Positions 8,422 through 18,365 of a stretch of DNA of 64,000 nucleotides are shown piece by piece. The notes under the pieces were generated by a model. That model made no database searches, was not told the origin of the DNA, and worked only from the letters and a program-made list of their open reading frames with translations. The stretch comes from Xiphydria camelus (lineage: Eukaryota > Arthropoda > Insecta > Hymenoptera > Xiphydriidae): positions 10,486,995 through 10,550,994 of the forward strand of contig OY783191.1 of NCBI GenBank assembly GCA_963678675.1, read 5' to 3'. The translations under genes were made by a program, and so were the position numbers. How positions within the stretch are numbered: position 1 is the first letter of the stretch; each line of letters opens with the position of its first letter.

Positions 8422-10072
8422 TCCCGTGTGGAAATGTTCATTGGACCCCAATTGGGGCCCAATTGGGCTGCCCAATTACTAGTTCGGCGCCAATTGGGCA
8501 GCCCAATCAGTGCCCAATTGGGCTTTCGTTGGGCTTGTAATGCTCCGTCCAACCTATGCCCAATTTGGGCCGCCCAATTGGGCCCCAATTGGGCAACCCT
8601 ATTTATGCCCAATCAACCTGAAATTTTACTTTTAATGAATAATAAGATTAATAATAATTAATAAGACTTTATATTTTCTCATAAAATGTACAAAAGTAAA
8701 ATATGAACGTATTCAAGCGGAACAATGATTGATACAAATCATACGCGCGGGTTTCCTTAGTTTTTCATAGTTTTCTTAGTTATTCCATTGCATCTCCTAT
8801 TTTTCTGCCACGGCTTGTTGATGGAGAAGAAAAACCATTGACTCGTCCCGTGCTCGCATGACGCTGAAAACAAAAAATAGAATATCCACAAAGATATATG
8901 TCCTTCATAGGCAATCAAAGTGAGGTTAGAATGGTCAGATAGAAAGTAACTTATCTAATGGCAATTCTTCTGAGATGCTGCCGTCTCCTTTCCTGCTCTT
9001 TATGTACAGGTATCCAGAGAAAAGTAGCACTGCATCCGTTCACTATCACGATTCACGATTATAAAAAAAAATACAAACGATTAGCAAACTACACGGAGCG
9101 TCTGTCACATTCACCACTATTCGCCAGGGCCGTCCCGAAAAAAGGGGACGTTTTCAGCCTCTCTCCAGGGCCGTACTCTTTTCCCGGGACGGCCCTTGCG
9201 AATTTCTAAATACAAAAATAGCCGTAGCGCCTAAACTAAAATAGCTAGAAAAAAAGTCATAAAGCAAAGATTAGAATGTTATTATCTACAACTTTTATTA
9301 AGGTCATTTTGTCGAAAAAAAAATAATAATAATAAAATAATAAAAAAGGCTTTTCACACTAAAAAATCACACTACCCTCGTCGATTTGTTTGCGGCATAG
9401 GTAAAAATGGATAAGTGCCTTGGACTAAGTGATTAGGTACCAACTAAACGCTAATACTATATCGTATCACTTGACCCAAATTTCAGTGACTAAAAGTTCG
9501 GAATATAGATTTCAATTTTATTTATTCTGTAATAGAAATGGCCAATTTATCATTCTATGTATCTTACTCCACTTAATTTGAAAAATGCTGTAAAGATTAT
9601 TAAAAACGCAATTATCAAAGAATGAAATATATTATATATTTATTACCAATGTCATCATAATAAAGTTAGTAAATTTTTTGAGGCGATGCTATCAACATTA
9701 AAACAAAAATTATACAATATTTCTTGCTAGGGTAGTGATTAGGTACCTTAGTTGGGGCCAGATTGGGGTGCCCAACGTAGTCCCAACTAGTACCTTAGTT
9801 GGGGCCTGATTGGGCTGCCCAACGTAGCCCCAACTAAACGCTAATACTACTACGCTACTACTACTCGCATCACCTGACCCAAATTCCAGTCACTAAAAGT
9901 TCGGAATAAGTTCTAAAAATGTCCAGATTTATTTTTACTTCCGGTACATAAATAAAACAAACAATTGTATCTATTCGATTTATTATATTTTATTCAAATT
10001 GGGCCGCCCAATTGGGGCCTAATTGGCGCCCAATTACTGATTGGGCCAACTTGGGCAGATTTCCACACGGGA
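8422..10072. mobile_element. 1.65-kb non-autonomous element with CCCAATTGGG subterminal repeats
   Basis: 14-bp perfect TIRs: TCCCGTGTGGAAAT at 8422-8435 and ATTTCCACACGGGA at 10059-10072, each flanked by TA. Subterminal zones are packed with the palindromic word GCCCAATTGGGC and variants (8441-8615, 9745-9840, 9990-10058). Two diverged copies of a roughly 80-bp block (TGACCCAAAT..CAGTGACTAAAAGTTCGGAATA) lie near 9430-9508 and 9830-9912. No transposase frame is present; short open frames across the TTGGGC zones are artefacts of the repeat. The superfamily is unknown to me, but TA flanks suggest a TA-targeting transposase. Confidence 0.75.
9120..9207. repeat. Small GC-rich inverted repeat GCCAGGGCCGTCCCG
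   Basis: TCGCCAGGGCCGTCCCG near 9120 pairs with CGGGACGGCCCTTGCGA near 9188-9205, inside the 8422-10072 element. The preceding part (about 8900-9118) is homologous to 35130-35320. Confidence 0.5.
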
Positions 10073-10515
10073 TAATGCGTGAATGGCTATTATAGAAAGA
10101 CTAACATATTTCTAATTAAAGAATACTTAAGTATGTATGCTATCGTAAATTAGTTATTTATTAATATAGCAATACTGTATAGGTAATACGATGAAAATTT
10201 GTATGCCTACATTGGACATGCCATATACAGCTAAAAAAGTAGGTATCTATATAGCTGGTTCAGCTATACGAATACCTACTCCATCCTTGAGCAAACATCC
10301 ATCTACTAAGGAAGTTCTTCAAAACCAGACCTCTCCATGTCATTATACAATTCACGTTCCATCTTGCAGATTTACAAATTTTTTATATTTTACATATTTA
10401 TCAATGAATGTAAATTGTGTTAGATGATAAAAGATGTACATTAGAGATTCTGCTTATATCGCGTATATACGATAATATAAATAGTCAAATTGCTATTTCG
10501 GAAATAAGTTTTTAC

Positions 10516-10579
10516 AAATAGCCGAGCGGTGAAAGTGCCTTACTGCCAAGCGGAAGACCCGTGCTTGATTCCAGCTACA
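10516..10579 (+). repeat. tRNA-like (SINE head) sequence
   Basis: AATAGCCGAGCGGTGA resembles the A box of Leu/Ser-type tRNA genes, and GCTTGATTCC resembles a weakened B box. The acceptor stem is not closed, so this is not a functional tRNA. The same sequence sits in the opposite arm (19209-19271, minus). Confidence 0.4.
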
Positions 10580-10691
10580 GGAAGAATAAATTTTAATTCG
10601 TCAAAAGTTGCTAACATGAAGCCCAAGTCTTTTAATAAGCCATATAAGTACGAGTAAATGCAATACACGTAGAGTTAATTGCAATGAATAT

Positions 10692-10890
10692 ACGGGGTGT
10701 CTCAACCACCGTGGATAGTAGCATATATCTTCCAAACGAGCGTAATTAAAAAAAAACTTCTTTAACAAAAGTTGTACCACTTAACTTGGCGCACAAAACG
10801 TACCTAATAATTTTTCAATACACACTTCTGATTTCAAGAACTGGCGTGCATCTTTCAGTATCGACTTGTAACAGTTATTTATTATAATAG
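10692..10890 (+). mobile_element. MITE family F, copy 1
   Basis: Begins CGGGGTGTCTCAACCACCGT and ends near CAGTTATTTATTATAATAG. It matches 18893-19097 (reverse) and 29457-29641 (partial, cut by a Helitron). Only one GGGTGTC end is visible, so it may be one half of a larger element. No coding. Confidence 0.6.
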
Positions 10891-11214
10891 AGAAGTAATA
10901 TAATTATCAACGCGAATACAACAAGCCATCGAAAATTCGATTTACATAACCGGAAGTCCAAGATATCCAGGATTGAATTTTCGCCCCTTTGCGCCTGTTG
11001 CATGCAATCCGACATACAAATAAGGAGTAACTCAAGCTTTCCATTTTCTCGTCTGGAGCGTTAAATCTTTCACATTAAAATCCAATTCTGTGTATGTACA
11101 CGGTAATCACTAGTTTCACGAATCATTTTTATTGAACGTTTATAATCGTATACCAGTTCCAACGTTTAAATTTTTGGAATTAAATTTTCTAGAATTTAAA
11201 CGCAGATTTATTAA

Positions 11215-14004
11215 GGGGTAAGGCCACCATGTGCGTCAAGAAAGAAGGACGATTTTGTGCATTTTTTTTTAGGAGTAGTGTAAAAGCTATAGAATTTTCT
11301 TATAAAGCACTTTATCAAGTATCTTCAAAGCTACTAAAAAATATTTTGTTTTTAATTTTTGGTTAAGAAATGGCCGTTCCAGGGTCCGGTTTCTACGATG
11401 AATTTTTTGTGGAGGTCCAAAACAGGCGAACCGGCTGTACCCACAAGCGTGAACCTAGAACAAAAATCCAAAGATTTTTCTTTAATATATATCATAAACT
11501 AATAGACCACGTAGGGGATTTTGAAAATATTGATTTTTCGAGAAATGGTGAGTATATAAAAGAAAAGTTCACGTTTTCGCATAAGAATTTCATACATAAT
11601 CGTTTATAAAACAAAAAGTTTACAACTTATCGAAAAACCCCTACGTGGTCTATTAGATTATATAGGTATAAAGATACCCTCAAAATTGCAAGGCAATCGA
11701 TAAAGATTTGTAGCCGCTATCGGTTCGCCCGATTTGAAATTTCGTGTTCTGAGAAAAACGCGTTTAAAGTTTTAAGTAACATTTTACGGTCGAAAATTAT
11801 AGTATACCTTTAATCCGCGATGCCTGCACCGTATAGTTGGCCTTCTATGTTAATGTTGAGTTCTTCTTCTTCTTTTCTGGCTGATTTTGCGGCAATTCGA
11901 GCTGTTTTTGCAGCCTCAGTCAGCGATCGGTTCGAAAAATCGATGCGGAGTTCGTCCGCCTCAACGCAGAAATTGTAGCAATTCCTTCCAACTGTCATGT
12001 CCAACTGTCGTATAACTTGCATTATACTACAAATTCCATCGTTGAAAGTGCACACGGCAAGATTCCCAGCAATATCCAGTACGGTTTTTCCGCTTGACGT
12101 AGATTTTGGGGACATTGACCACACCGTTGCGTTGAAACTTTCATTGCTATTTTGCGTAAAACCACCTAAGCATCGATTTAGAAGGTCGTCGCTGCTCAAC
12201 TCTTCGTAGATTGGTTTAATTGCGTCGAAAACTGTTTTCGATAGAGCCGGCTTGTGTAAAAAAGTACTAATTGATGTATTGGTGGCTTTTGCCTTTTGCC
12301 ACGAACACCATGAATTTTCACCAGCTGGACACTTGCTGTGTTGAGGATTTTCATTCGTTGACAGCTTGTGATATAACGTCGCCCAAATTTCATTTCTCAT
12401 TTTTTCCACAGAGTCGTGATTTCTGCGAATAGCCAAACCATAATAAATTGAGAGCTCGTCGACAAGTTTATTTGTTAATTTTCCTTTTCCGCCGAGACCG
12501 CGTACGTTCTTTTTTAAATTTCTTAGTCTAGTGCCCATTCTTTTCTGCACGTGATCGATGCATTCTTTTTTATGTATAACAAAGCTTTCATATGGTTCAG
12601 ACTTCAAAAGACCTGTAAAGGTTTTACTATCGCCATCTCCAATGTAACTGCCGTATTTTACTTGATATAAAGTTTCAGAGCGCTGAAACATTTCGATAAC
12701 TGCATCTACCTCCATTTTACCAGCCGACCCCGTGTGATTTATTTGACAATCATTTTGATGTATTTCAAGCCACTCATCATACTCTGCAGTATCACTTATT
12801 TTTCTCCAATATTCGCACGCCTTGCAGTAACTGGATTTTATAATTATATCGATTACTTTCCCAGTATTCCATCCGATCAAAGACACCAAACCGAACAATG
12901 ATGAAAATCCCCGCTTTCTCCACGAACCGTCTCCTGATACTATCAATTCATTTGGTAAACCTTTTCTTGCATTTTCTTCTTTTTCTATTTTTACTGCATT
13001 TTCCATGCTAGCCTTGGAAACGCGTTCAGTAGCATCACAAATAATGTTGACTACTTTATCATAAAATGAGTGAAATATTGGCCGAGGAAGTTCCATAAAA
13101 GCACAGAACTTCTTCATTCCGTGTAAACCTACTCCAAGCAGTCGCATGGCTATAATAATTCTTCTATTGATGTCATATGCTTTGTTATTGATGAGTGGAC
13201 AATTTGGAATTTCAGTTTTCGCACACTTTTCACAAGATAGAACTATTTTAAAACCAAGTCCGCGTATACTACTTTCAGTAAATGTGACGCCTGAGTCGCA
13301 TATTTTACACTTCACTACTAACGAAATTGTTGAAAAAACAGCCACAAAATTGATGAAACGATAACCGAACGATGCATCAACTTCGATATTACGAGCATCG
13401 CCACTTAGCTTCAATTTCCTAGCGGACGTGCCGACGCTTTCGGAGGAATCGAGTGCCTCCGCTTCATAACGGTTTGCAGGTCGCTTTCGTGACATAGACG
13501 GCTTTTTAAACAAACTTCTTCCACCTCGTTTAGCTTTATAGCCACCATATTTCGATTTATCACACATTTTATTCACTAATTTCAGTAACTCGTAGTAAAA
13601 AGATAAACTGATGAAACACGAAGCAAAATCACGCACGCGGCGTCCGTCTGACAGCTAGAATGACTTTACATAAAATAAATGGCCGAATAGTACTGCTAAT
13701 AACACGAGCCTCAACTCCGATAATACGTCTCAACATGCATTTAATTAACAGTTAGCCCACTAATCGGGGAGATCTCCCTATTCAATGTAGTTTGGCTCGC
13801 CCGAGCGCGGTGGAAACCGTATAGTTGGCTATGGCGCTAAGTGTTAATGCGCCGCGCGGCGTCTCTGTAAATTGACGTAAACGACCGATTCGAAATTTTT
13901 TTTGACTACGAAACCTTTTTTTTCTTATTCTTGAGGGTTTAAGGAAGGTTTTAAGCTAATAAAAAAAAATCGATTTTTGAAAAGTTCCATGCTGGCCTTA
14001 CCCC
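11215..14004 (-). mobile_element. Intact TTAA-flanked DNA transposon (Kolobok/Mutator-like)
   Basis: 2790 bp bounded by perfect TTAA duplications (11211-11214 and 14005-14008). TIRs: GGGGTAAGGCCACCATG at 11215 and CATGCTGGCCTTACCCC ending at 14004. It encodes one long transposase on the minus strand. A second inner inverted pair near 11500-11520 and 11625-11650 (ACCACGTAGGGG / CCCCTACGTGGT) forms a subterminal hairpin. Complete ends, intact site duplication and an uninterrupted ORF suggest recent insertion. TTAA targeting with GGGG ends fits Kolobok-type elements, while the transposase is of the family I know as Mutator-like. Naming needs a search. Confidence 0.87.
11810..13567 (-). CDS. Transposase of the TTAA element, full length
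   Basis: 585 codons from ATG at 13567 (MCDKSKYGGYKAKRGGRSLF). The frame is open 23 codons further upstream to 13636, but the basic K/R-rich start from 13567 looks natural. Residue order: basic N terminus; a Cys pair (VKCKICDSGV, CEKCAKTEIP) that may bind metal; a helical region; the first catalytic Asp in SGDGSWRKRGFSS; SYCKACEYW and GSAGKMEVDAV; the second Asp in YIGDGDSKTF; CIDHVQKRMGTRLRNLKK; YYGLAIRRNH; then CPAGENSWCSW; and a Glu candidate in NESFNATVW. The GDGSWxKRGFSS and YIGDGDSK motifs define a family of insect proteins annotated as Mutator-like transposases. There is no in-frame stop. Confidence 0.85.
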   Translation of the reverse strand: MCDKSKYGGYKAKRGGRSLFKKPSMSRKRPANRYEAEALDSSESVGTSARKLKLSGDARNIEVDASFGYRFINFVAVFSTISLVVKCKICDSGVTFTESSIRGLGFKIVLSCEKCAKTEIPNCPLINNKAYDINRRIIIAMRLLGVGLHGMKKFCAFMELPRPIFHSFYDKVVNIICDATERVSKASMENAVKIEKEENARKGLPNELIVSGDGSWRKRGFSSLFGLVSLIGWNTGKVIDIIIKSSYCKACEYWRKISDTAEYDEWLEIHQNDCQINHTGSAGKMEVDAVIEMFQRSETLYQVKYGSYIGDGDSKTFTGLLKSEPYESFVIHKKECIDHVQKRMGTRLRNLKKNVRGLGGKGKLTNKLVDELSIYYGLAIRRNHDSVEKMRNEIWATLYHKLSTNENPQHSKCPAGENSWCSWQKAKATNTSISTFLHKPALSKTVFDAIKPIYEELSSDDLLNRCLGGFTQNSNESFNATVWSMSPKSTSSGKTVLDIAGNLAVCTFNDGICSIMQVIRQLDMTVGRNCYNFCVEADELRIDFSNRSLTEAAKTARIAAKSARKEEEELNINIEGQLYGAGIAD

Positions 14005-14017
14005 TTAACCCCATCGT

Positions 14018-14445
14018 CTTCCGTCCTGAAATTTCCATCGTTCTTGATCTGCGCTCCATAGTTTTTGTTGTCTAAATCTTCAACTCCATAGTTTTCGGTA
14101 TCCAGGTCATCCGCCCCATAGTTTTCGATGTCCAGGCCTTCTGTTCCGTAGTTTTCGGCGTCCAGGTCTTCTGCTTCATAATTTCCGGTTTCCAGGTCTT
14201 TTGCCCCGTAGCGGGAGACCTGGACACCAAAATCTATGGAGCGGAAGACCTGAATACCGAAAACTATGGAGCGGAAGGCCTGGATACCGAGAACTATGGA
14301 GCGGGAGATCTGGACACTGAAAACTATGGAGCGGAATACCTGAAAACCGAAAACTATGGAACGAAATACCTGAAAATCGGAGACTATGGAGCGAAAGATA
14401 TGGACTTCGAGAAATACGGAGTGAAAGACTTAGGCCCTTCGCACA
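14018..14445. repeat. Inverted 30-bp minisatellite that reads as a 10-residue repeat
   Basis: About a dozen 30-bp units (GAAAACTATGGAGCGGAAGA and the rest). The left half (14018-14209) is in reverse orientation and the right half (14212-14445) forward, mirrored about 14210. On the minus strand of the left half and the plus strand of the right half, the same frame stays open and reads NYGAEDLDTE-like decapeptides. Most unit-to-unit differences keep the frame. No initiating ATG is seen. Related units recur at 17862-17945 and a decayed one at 18370-18420. Confidence 0.75.
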
Positions 14446-14737
14446 CTACGCTACGACGGTATCCAGTACCTAAGTCGCGAACTCAAGTCGCAAGCAACTG
14501 GAGACGCATAGCTCGCACACTACGCTACTGAAGTCGCAAGACCCGTGTCGCCACCAGTAATTGTTACCGTATCTTGAGAAAATGTCTGATACCAACATCT
14601 TTTCTCTGGAACCACCAGCAAAGGGTGATAAAAACATCACACACTATATTCCTTCCTTTTCGTTAATTTGTTCTAATAATTTATTTTCTTGCTTCACTGT
14701 GCATTTTTCTTAGCTTGGTGTATCACCTATTATTACA
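14446..14737. other. Spacer with CACACTACGCTAC repeats
   Basis: CCCTTCGCACACTACGCTACG at 14437-14457 is repeated in part at 14512-14526 (GCACACTACGCTACTG) and appears inverted at 17838-17862. The latter adjoins the same decapeptide repeat units, so the two sites are an inverted pair. Otherwise unremarkable. Confidence 0.55.
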
Positions 14738-14739
14738 TA

Positions 14740-14962
14740 CAGGGTGTCCCAGAAAATACAGGCCAGCGCAGCGGGTTGTATATCGGTAGACGCACCCGAT
14801 CCAAGATGGTTCTCTAAAATTCGGTGGTAATACCGACAGCCCAGATACGAACCGAATAGACGTTCTAGTCCGAAAGACATCGGTCATCTCAATAGTGGTG
14901 AATGTGGCAGACGCTCCGTACTGTTTTATAATCGTTTGGCGTGTATTTTCTGGGACACCCTG
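14740..14962. mobile_element. MITE family C with CAGGGTGTCCCAGAAAATAC ends
   Basis: 223 bp flanked by TA on both sides, with 21-22 bp TIRs (CAGGGTGTCCCAGAAAATAC at 14740 and the inverse ending at 14962). Its core (CACATTCACCACTATTGAGA on minus) is shared with parts of 21600-21715, 22803-22975 and 35290-35470. TA target and TIR style suggest a Tc1/mariner-mobilised MITE. Confidence 0.85.
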
Positions 14963-15202
14963 TATAAACATATTCATTTCCAATTAAATTAAAGAACTGT
15001 GTACTATTTGTTCATGGAAGAGAATTTGTATAAAAATCCAACACCTTGTTTCTCCGAAACTCAGCGTTTCCGGACCCATGTTCATAGGATTTTTTTCCCT
15101 TATTTTCATCCAAGGAGCCCATTCTTGAAGTTTGTCACAATATTAAAGAATCACCCGGTATATTTATTTACTTGGCCCAACAATAGTATCTTATGTCATA
15201 AA

Positions 15203-15352
15203 GCGGAAATCCGAGGTTTTTTCAGACTGTGTTTAATAGGTCGTAGCACACGAGGCATGGTTTGGGGATGAGGCTCGCCTTCGGCCTCGTCCCCTCACCA
15301 TACCTCGTGCTATGACCTAAACACAGTCTTAAAAATCCGAGGATTTCAGCCG
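15203..15352. repeat. 150-bp foldback
   Basis: The arms AATCCGAGG..CAGACTGTGTTTAATAGGTC and GACCTAAACACAGTCTTA..AATCCGAGG are inverted around GCTCGCCTTCGGCC. The neighbouring 15353-15880 is a GC-richer stretch with no convincing gene. Confidence 0.65.
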
Positions 15353-15884
15353 AAAGACATATATTATTTTTCCTCATAAATGCCCATTTCTCAACAAAAC
15401 AAACAGAAGTATACACGGCTCATTTCACGTTGCGTTTATCAGTTTGGAAAAAGGACCCACTTCGGACTAAACAATCTTTTGACAACCTGCGGACTCCCGG
15501 TTGGTGTCACGCTGGGAAAACGCCATCTTACGGTCTAAAAATAGGCTGGAAAAAGCCTCGAAATGGGCATGAGAGAGGAAAAATGTTTTTTCTTCCCGAC
15601 TGCGTCGAAATAACGTCACTCCTCGCGTGCGAATAGAGTCGAAAGTGGCCAATTTTCGCCCGATGACCAATGATGCTTACGGAATCGACCGCGCATGCGC
15701 AGCACCGTCTTATTACGTCCCTAGAGAAGTAATGAGAGGGAGAAATGAGATCCTCGACTCGACGTGGCACTGTTTGACGGAGAACCGTCAAACTTACGGA
15801 TGCCGTAAACTTACTTAACCGTCAAACTTAATCATGACACGCTCGGAAATTACGTTATTTCACCGCAATCGGGGAAAAAATATA

Positions 15885-16015
15885 GTACGCTACACGGGAG
15901 GAAGCCGATTTTCACCTCGTGCGAGTGCTGCCCTCGCTTCGCTCGGGCAGCAAACCTCGCACTCGGTAAAAATCAGGCACTTTCCTCCCTAGTAACGTAA
16001 TGTACTATTTCCGCC
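15885..16015. repeat. 130-bp foldback with CTTCGCTC loop
   Basis: The arms ATAGTAC..ACGGGAGGAAG..GATTTTCACC..GAGTGCTGCCC and GGGCAGC..ACTCGGTAAAAATC..CTTTCCTCCCT..GTACTAT pair around TCGCTTCGCTC. The loop word recurs in the palindrome at 16741-16812. Confidence 0.65.
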
Positions 16016-16305
16016 GTAATCAAGTATATCTACATTTATTAATTGCAAATAAACTCTTTTCTCAGTATACGAAGTAACTTTGTCCGAGCGAACGAAGTAT
16101 TCACTAAACTAACAAATTTCTAGATAATCATAAACGGAATCAAGGAATTTTATTTCCAAATTTGACCGTGATAAAACATTAATCGTTGTTTCTCAGAATC
16201 TCACATCCTTCTCCTTCTATTATATAAAATAGTTTTCGAATAAATGTGTCGCCAAAAACCCTGGCAGAGGGGGACCGAATGCACGAAGTACGGATGGTTG
16301 TTAGA

Positions 16306-16680
16306 GCAGGAGGAGGAGAAGAAGAAGAAGAAGAAGAAGAAGGAGACGGAGAAGGAGAAGAAGAAGAAGACGAAGAAGAAGAAGAAGAAGAAGAAGAAGA
16401 AGAAAGGAGAAGCAGAAGCAGAAGAAGGAGGAGAAGGAGGAGAAGGAGAAGGAGAAGGAGAAGATGGAGAAGGAGAAGAAGAAGAAGGAGAAGGAGAAGA
16501 AGGAGACGCAGAAACAGAAGAATGAGAAGAAGAAGATGGAGAAGAAGAAGAAGAAGAAGGAGAAGCAGAAGCAAAAGAAGGAGAAGGAGAAGAAGAAGAA
16601 GAAGGAGAAGAAGAAGAGAAGAAGAAGAAGAAGAAGAAGAAGAAGAAGAAGAAGAAGAAGAAGAAGAAGAAGAAGAAGAA
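16306..16680. repeat. Polypurine (GAA/GAG)n tract
   Basis: About 375 bp of nearly pure AAG/GAG triplets, ending in an uninterrupted (GAA)n run at about 16615-16680. The long Glu/Lys, Arg and Ser/Phe/Leu readings across it in several frames are artefacts of the repeat. Such homopurine runs can form triplex or slipped structures. Confidence 0.95.
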
Positions 16681-16740
16681 CGTATTGAACGGAAAAGACA
16701 GCAATGACGTGATGCTGCTGCAAAAGCTCGGGAGAGCGCC

Positions 16741-16812
16741 GCGATAGCGGCGCAGGGGCGATAGCCCCCCGGGGGTTGACGAGCGAAGCGAGTAGGGGGC
16801 AGAGCCCCCTAG
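16741..16812. repeat. GC-rich palindromic cassette GAGCGAAGCGAG
   Basis: Consecutive short palindromes: GCGCCGCGATAGCGGCGC, GGGGCGATAGCCCC, CGAGCGAAGCGAG and AGGGGGCAGAGCCCCCT. The composition is sharply different from the AT-rich surroundings. The interval 16813-17150 shows nothing else apart from a repeated TATAGTGCAC. Confidence 0.75.
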
Positions 16813-17152
16813 TACATTACAAATTCTATTATAGTGCACATTATAGTGCACGCAGTCCTGCACCTTTTCCGGAAGGCTAATTACCGAACGAATTGTAATG
16901 AACCACTTTTCGCAGATACCGCTATGCATTCGAAATGCATTCAGCTTTGTAAAGGAGAGAAATGACGATTTCAATAGATAATCGAATATTTCGGTAAACA
17001 AAGGTTCATTCCGACTCGTCCAGTAATTAACCCTTTCAGGAAAGGTGCGGGACTACGAACTCATTAGCAGCCTGGATTCGCCAAAAGATACCGTTTCGCT
17101 GATAGCGAGATTAACCCTAGTTTGGCGAAGTATTTATGATTGCGATGCTATA

Positions 17153-17660
17153 TTAGGTTGGAAAATAAATTCGTAGCCTTTTCTTTTATTTTATTTTCTT
17201 TTACAACGATTTGTTTGCTGTTTCGCAAAGTGTTTATATTTATTTGAAAAAGCTCTTTCTCCTCTATAAAACTGTTATAATTGTTTCTTCGAATAACAAT
17301 TTTGTATTATTTTTCTGGTTTAGAAATGGAATATCCAGGAGGCAATAATCAGCGTTTTCGACGTCTTTTTTTTATCAAAGACTCGCTTATAACACTTTCT
17401 TCGTACACGTCGCAAATGTCCTGAACGGCTGCGGCAGCTTTTTAACCTCGATGAAAAGCGAAGAAAAGCAGATGTCGAAACTGCTGATTTTTGCCTCCTG
17501 AATATTCCACTTCTAAGACAGAAAAATAATAAAAAATTCAATTATTCGAAATAACAATTACCTATAACAGTTTTGTAGAACAGAAAAAGAGCTCTTGCAA
17601 ATACATATAAACATATTGCTAAACAACAAAATAAATCGTTGTAAAATAAAAGAAAACATA
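17153..17660. mobile_element. Mariner-derived palindromic MITE (TTAGGTTGG end)
   Basis: The left end is TTAGGTTGGAAAATAAATTC after TA. Arms of about 200 bp (17180-17355 and 17480-17655) are inverted copies, both including TACAACGATTT and TGTTTATAT..TATTTG. The centre is bounded by AATATCCAGGAGGCAA and TTGCCTCCTGAATATT. The right end lacks the outermost 25-30 bp. Confidence 0.7.
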
Positions 17661-17861
17661 ATTGTGCGACGGAACAGTCTCGGCGATGCGAGTATCCGAG
17701 ATTTGAGCATGTGTGTGCCGGTCGCGGGAGACTAGCGTCGCCGACGAAAGTCGCGTCGCGTGGTGTGTGCGAACGTCCATTAGAATGTATTGCGGTAGTC
17801 GCCACGATACTCGAATCGTCGAGTATCGGATACCTACGTAGCGTAGTGTGCGAAGGGCCTA

Positions 17862-17945
17862 AGGACCGAAAACTATGGAGCGGAAGACCTAGACACCGAA
17901 AACTATAAAGCGGAAGACCTCACTGAAAACTATGGAACGAAAGCC
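17862..17945 (+). repeat. Second block of the 30-bp decapeptide-coding repeat
   Basis: About three units (ENYGAEDLDTENYKAEDL in one frame), preceded by GTAGTGTGCGAAGGGCCTAA, the inverse of 14437-14456. With 14018-14445 it makes an inverted pair 3.4 kb apart. Confidence 0.65.
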
Positions 17946-17951
17946 CATATA

Positions 17952-18167
17952 TTAGGTTGTAACATAAATTTGGAATAACGTTTTTGACGTTGAGTCGACA
18001 TTGTTCTATAAACGGCGTAACTTTTTAACCACGAACCATAGCAAAACAGTTTATATCTTAAAATAACCGCAAGAAAACGAGCTTTCAAATGAGGTATAAC
18101 ACGTCACTGAATTTGCTTTACATACCTGAAAAAACAAGAATTATTCCAAATTTATGTTACAACCTAA
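17952..18167. mobile_element. 216-bp mariner-type MITE
   Basis: TIRs of about 27 bp: TTAGGTTGTAACATAAATTT at 17952 and the inverse ending at 18167, flanked by TA on both sides. No coding. It shares the TTAGGTTG start with the element at 17153. Confidence 0.85.
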
Positions 18168-18218
18168 TATTTGATATCGAAAACTAAGACCCCTACCATC
18201 CATACCTACCATACCTTC

Positions 18219-18365
18219 CATAGAGCTGTATATATTTAGTTGGCGGCGTGACTGGCTGGTCGACCGACCAAGCGGACGCTAGGTGAGGTACCCTCCATAG
18301 AGCTGTATACACTTAGTTGGCGGCGCGACTGATCGCGCGACTAGTCGGCCGATCGTGGTCGCCCA
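18219..18365. repeat. Two tandem 74-bp units (CCATAGAGCTGTATA)
   Basis: CCATAGAGCTGTATATATTT and CCATAGAGCTGTATACACTT at 18219 and 18293 start two units that continue TTAGTTGGCGGCG-GACTG. The next 18490-18750 is rich in the word CGAGGC, with inverted copies around 18495-18520 and 18695-18725 (GGGAACGAGGCAAGGCGAGG and its inverse). Confidence 0.6.

Larger units (their letters stand above)
10276..11027. repeat. Left arm of a 750-bp inverted repeat
   Basis: Reverse complement of 18751-19505 at high identity. It contains a tRNA-like segment at 10516-10579 and a copy of MITE family F at about 10692-10890. The matching stops sharply at GGATGG on the outer side. The interval 10075-10275 outside it shows nothing recognisable. 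Confidence 0.8.

Noticed and set aside
8325..8661. Two overlapping opposite-strand ORFs rich in N-W-A-Q / G-P-N-W
   Set aside because: They arise from the palindromic CCCAATTGGG repeat read in both directions.
10516..10579. Functional tRNA gene
   Set aside because: A- and B-box similarity only; acceptor stem not closed, and the same sequence is duplicated inside inverted TE arms.
11810..13636. Host gene of unknown function
   Set aside because: The ORF is exactly enclosed by TIRs and TTAA duplications and has transposase motifs, so it is a transposase.
16179..17001. Long Ser/Phe/Leu-rich, Glu-rich and Arg-rich open frames
   Set aside because: They are translations of the (GAA/GAG)n tract in several frames. 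No real protein is implied.
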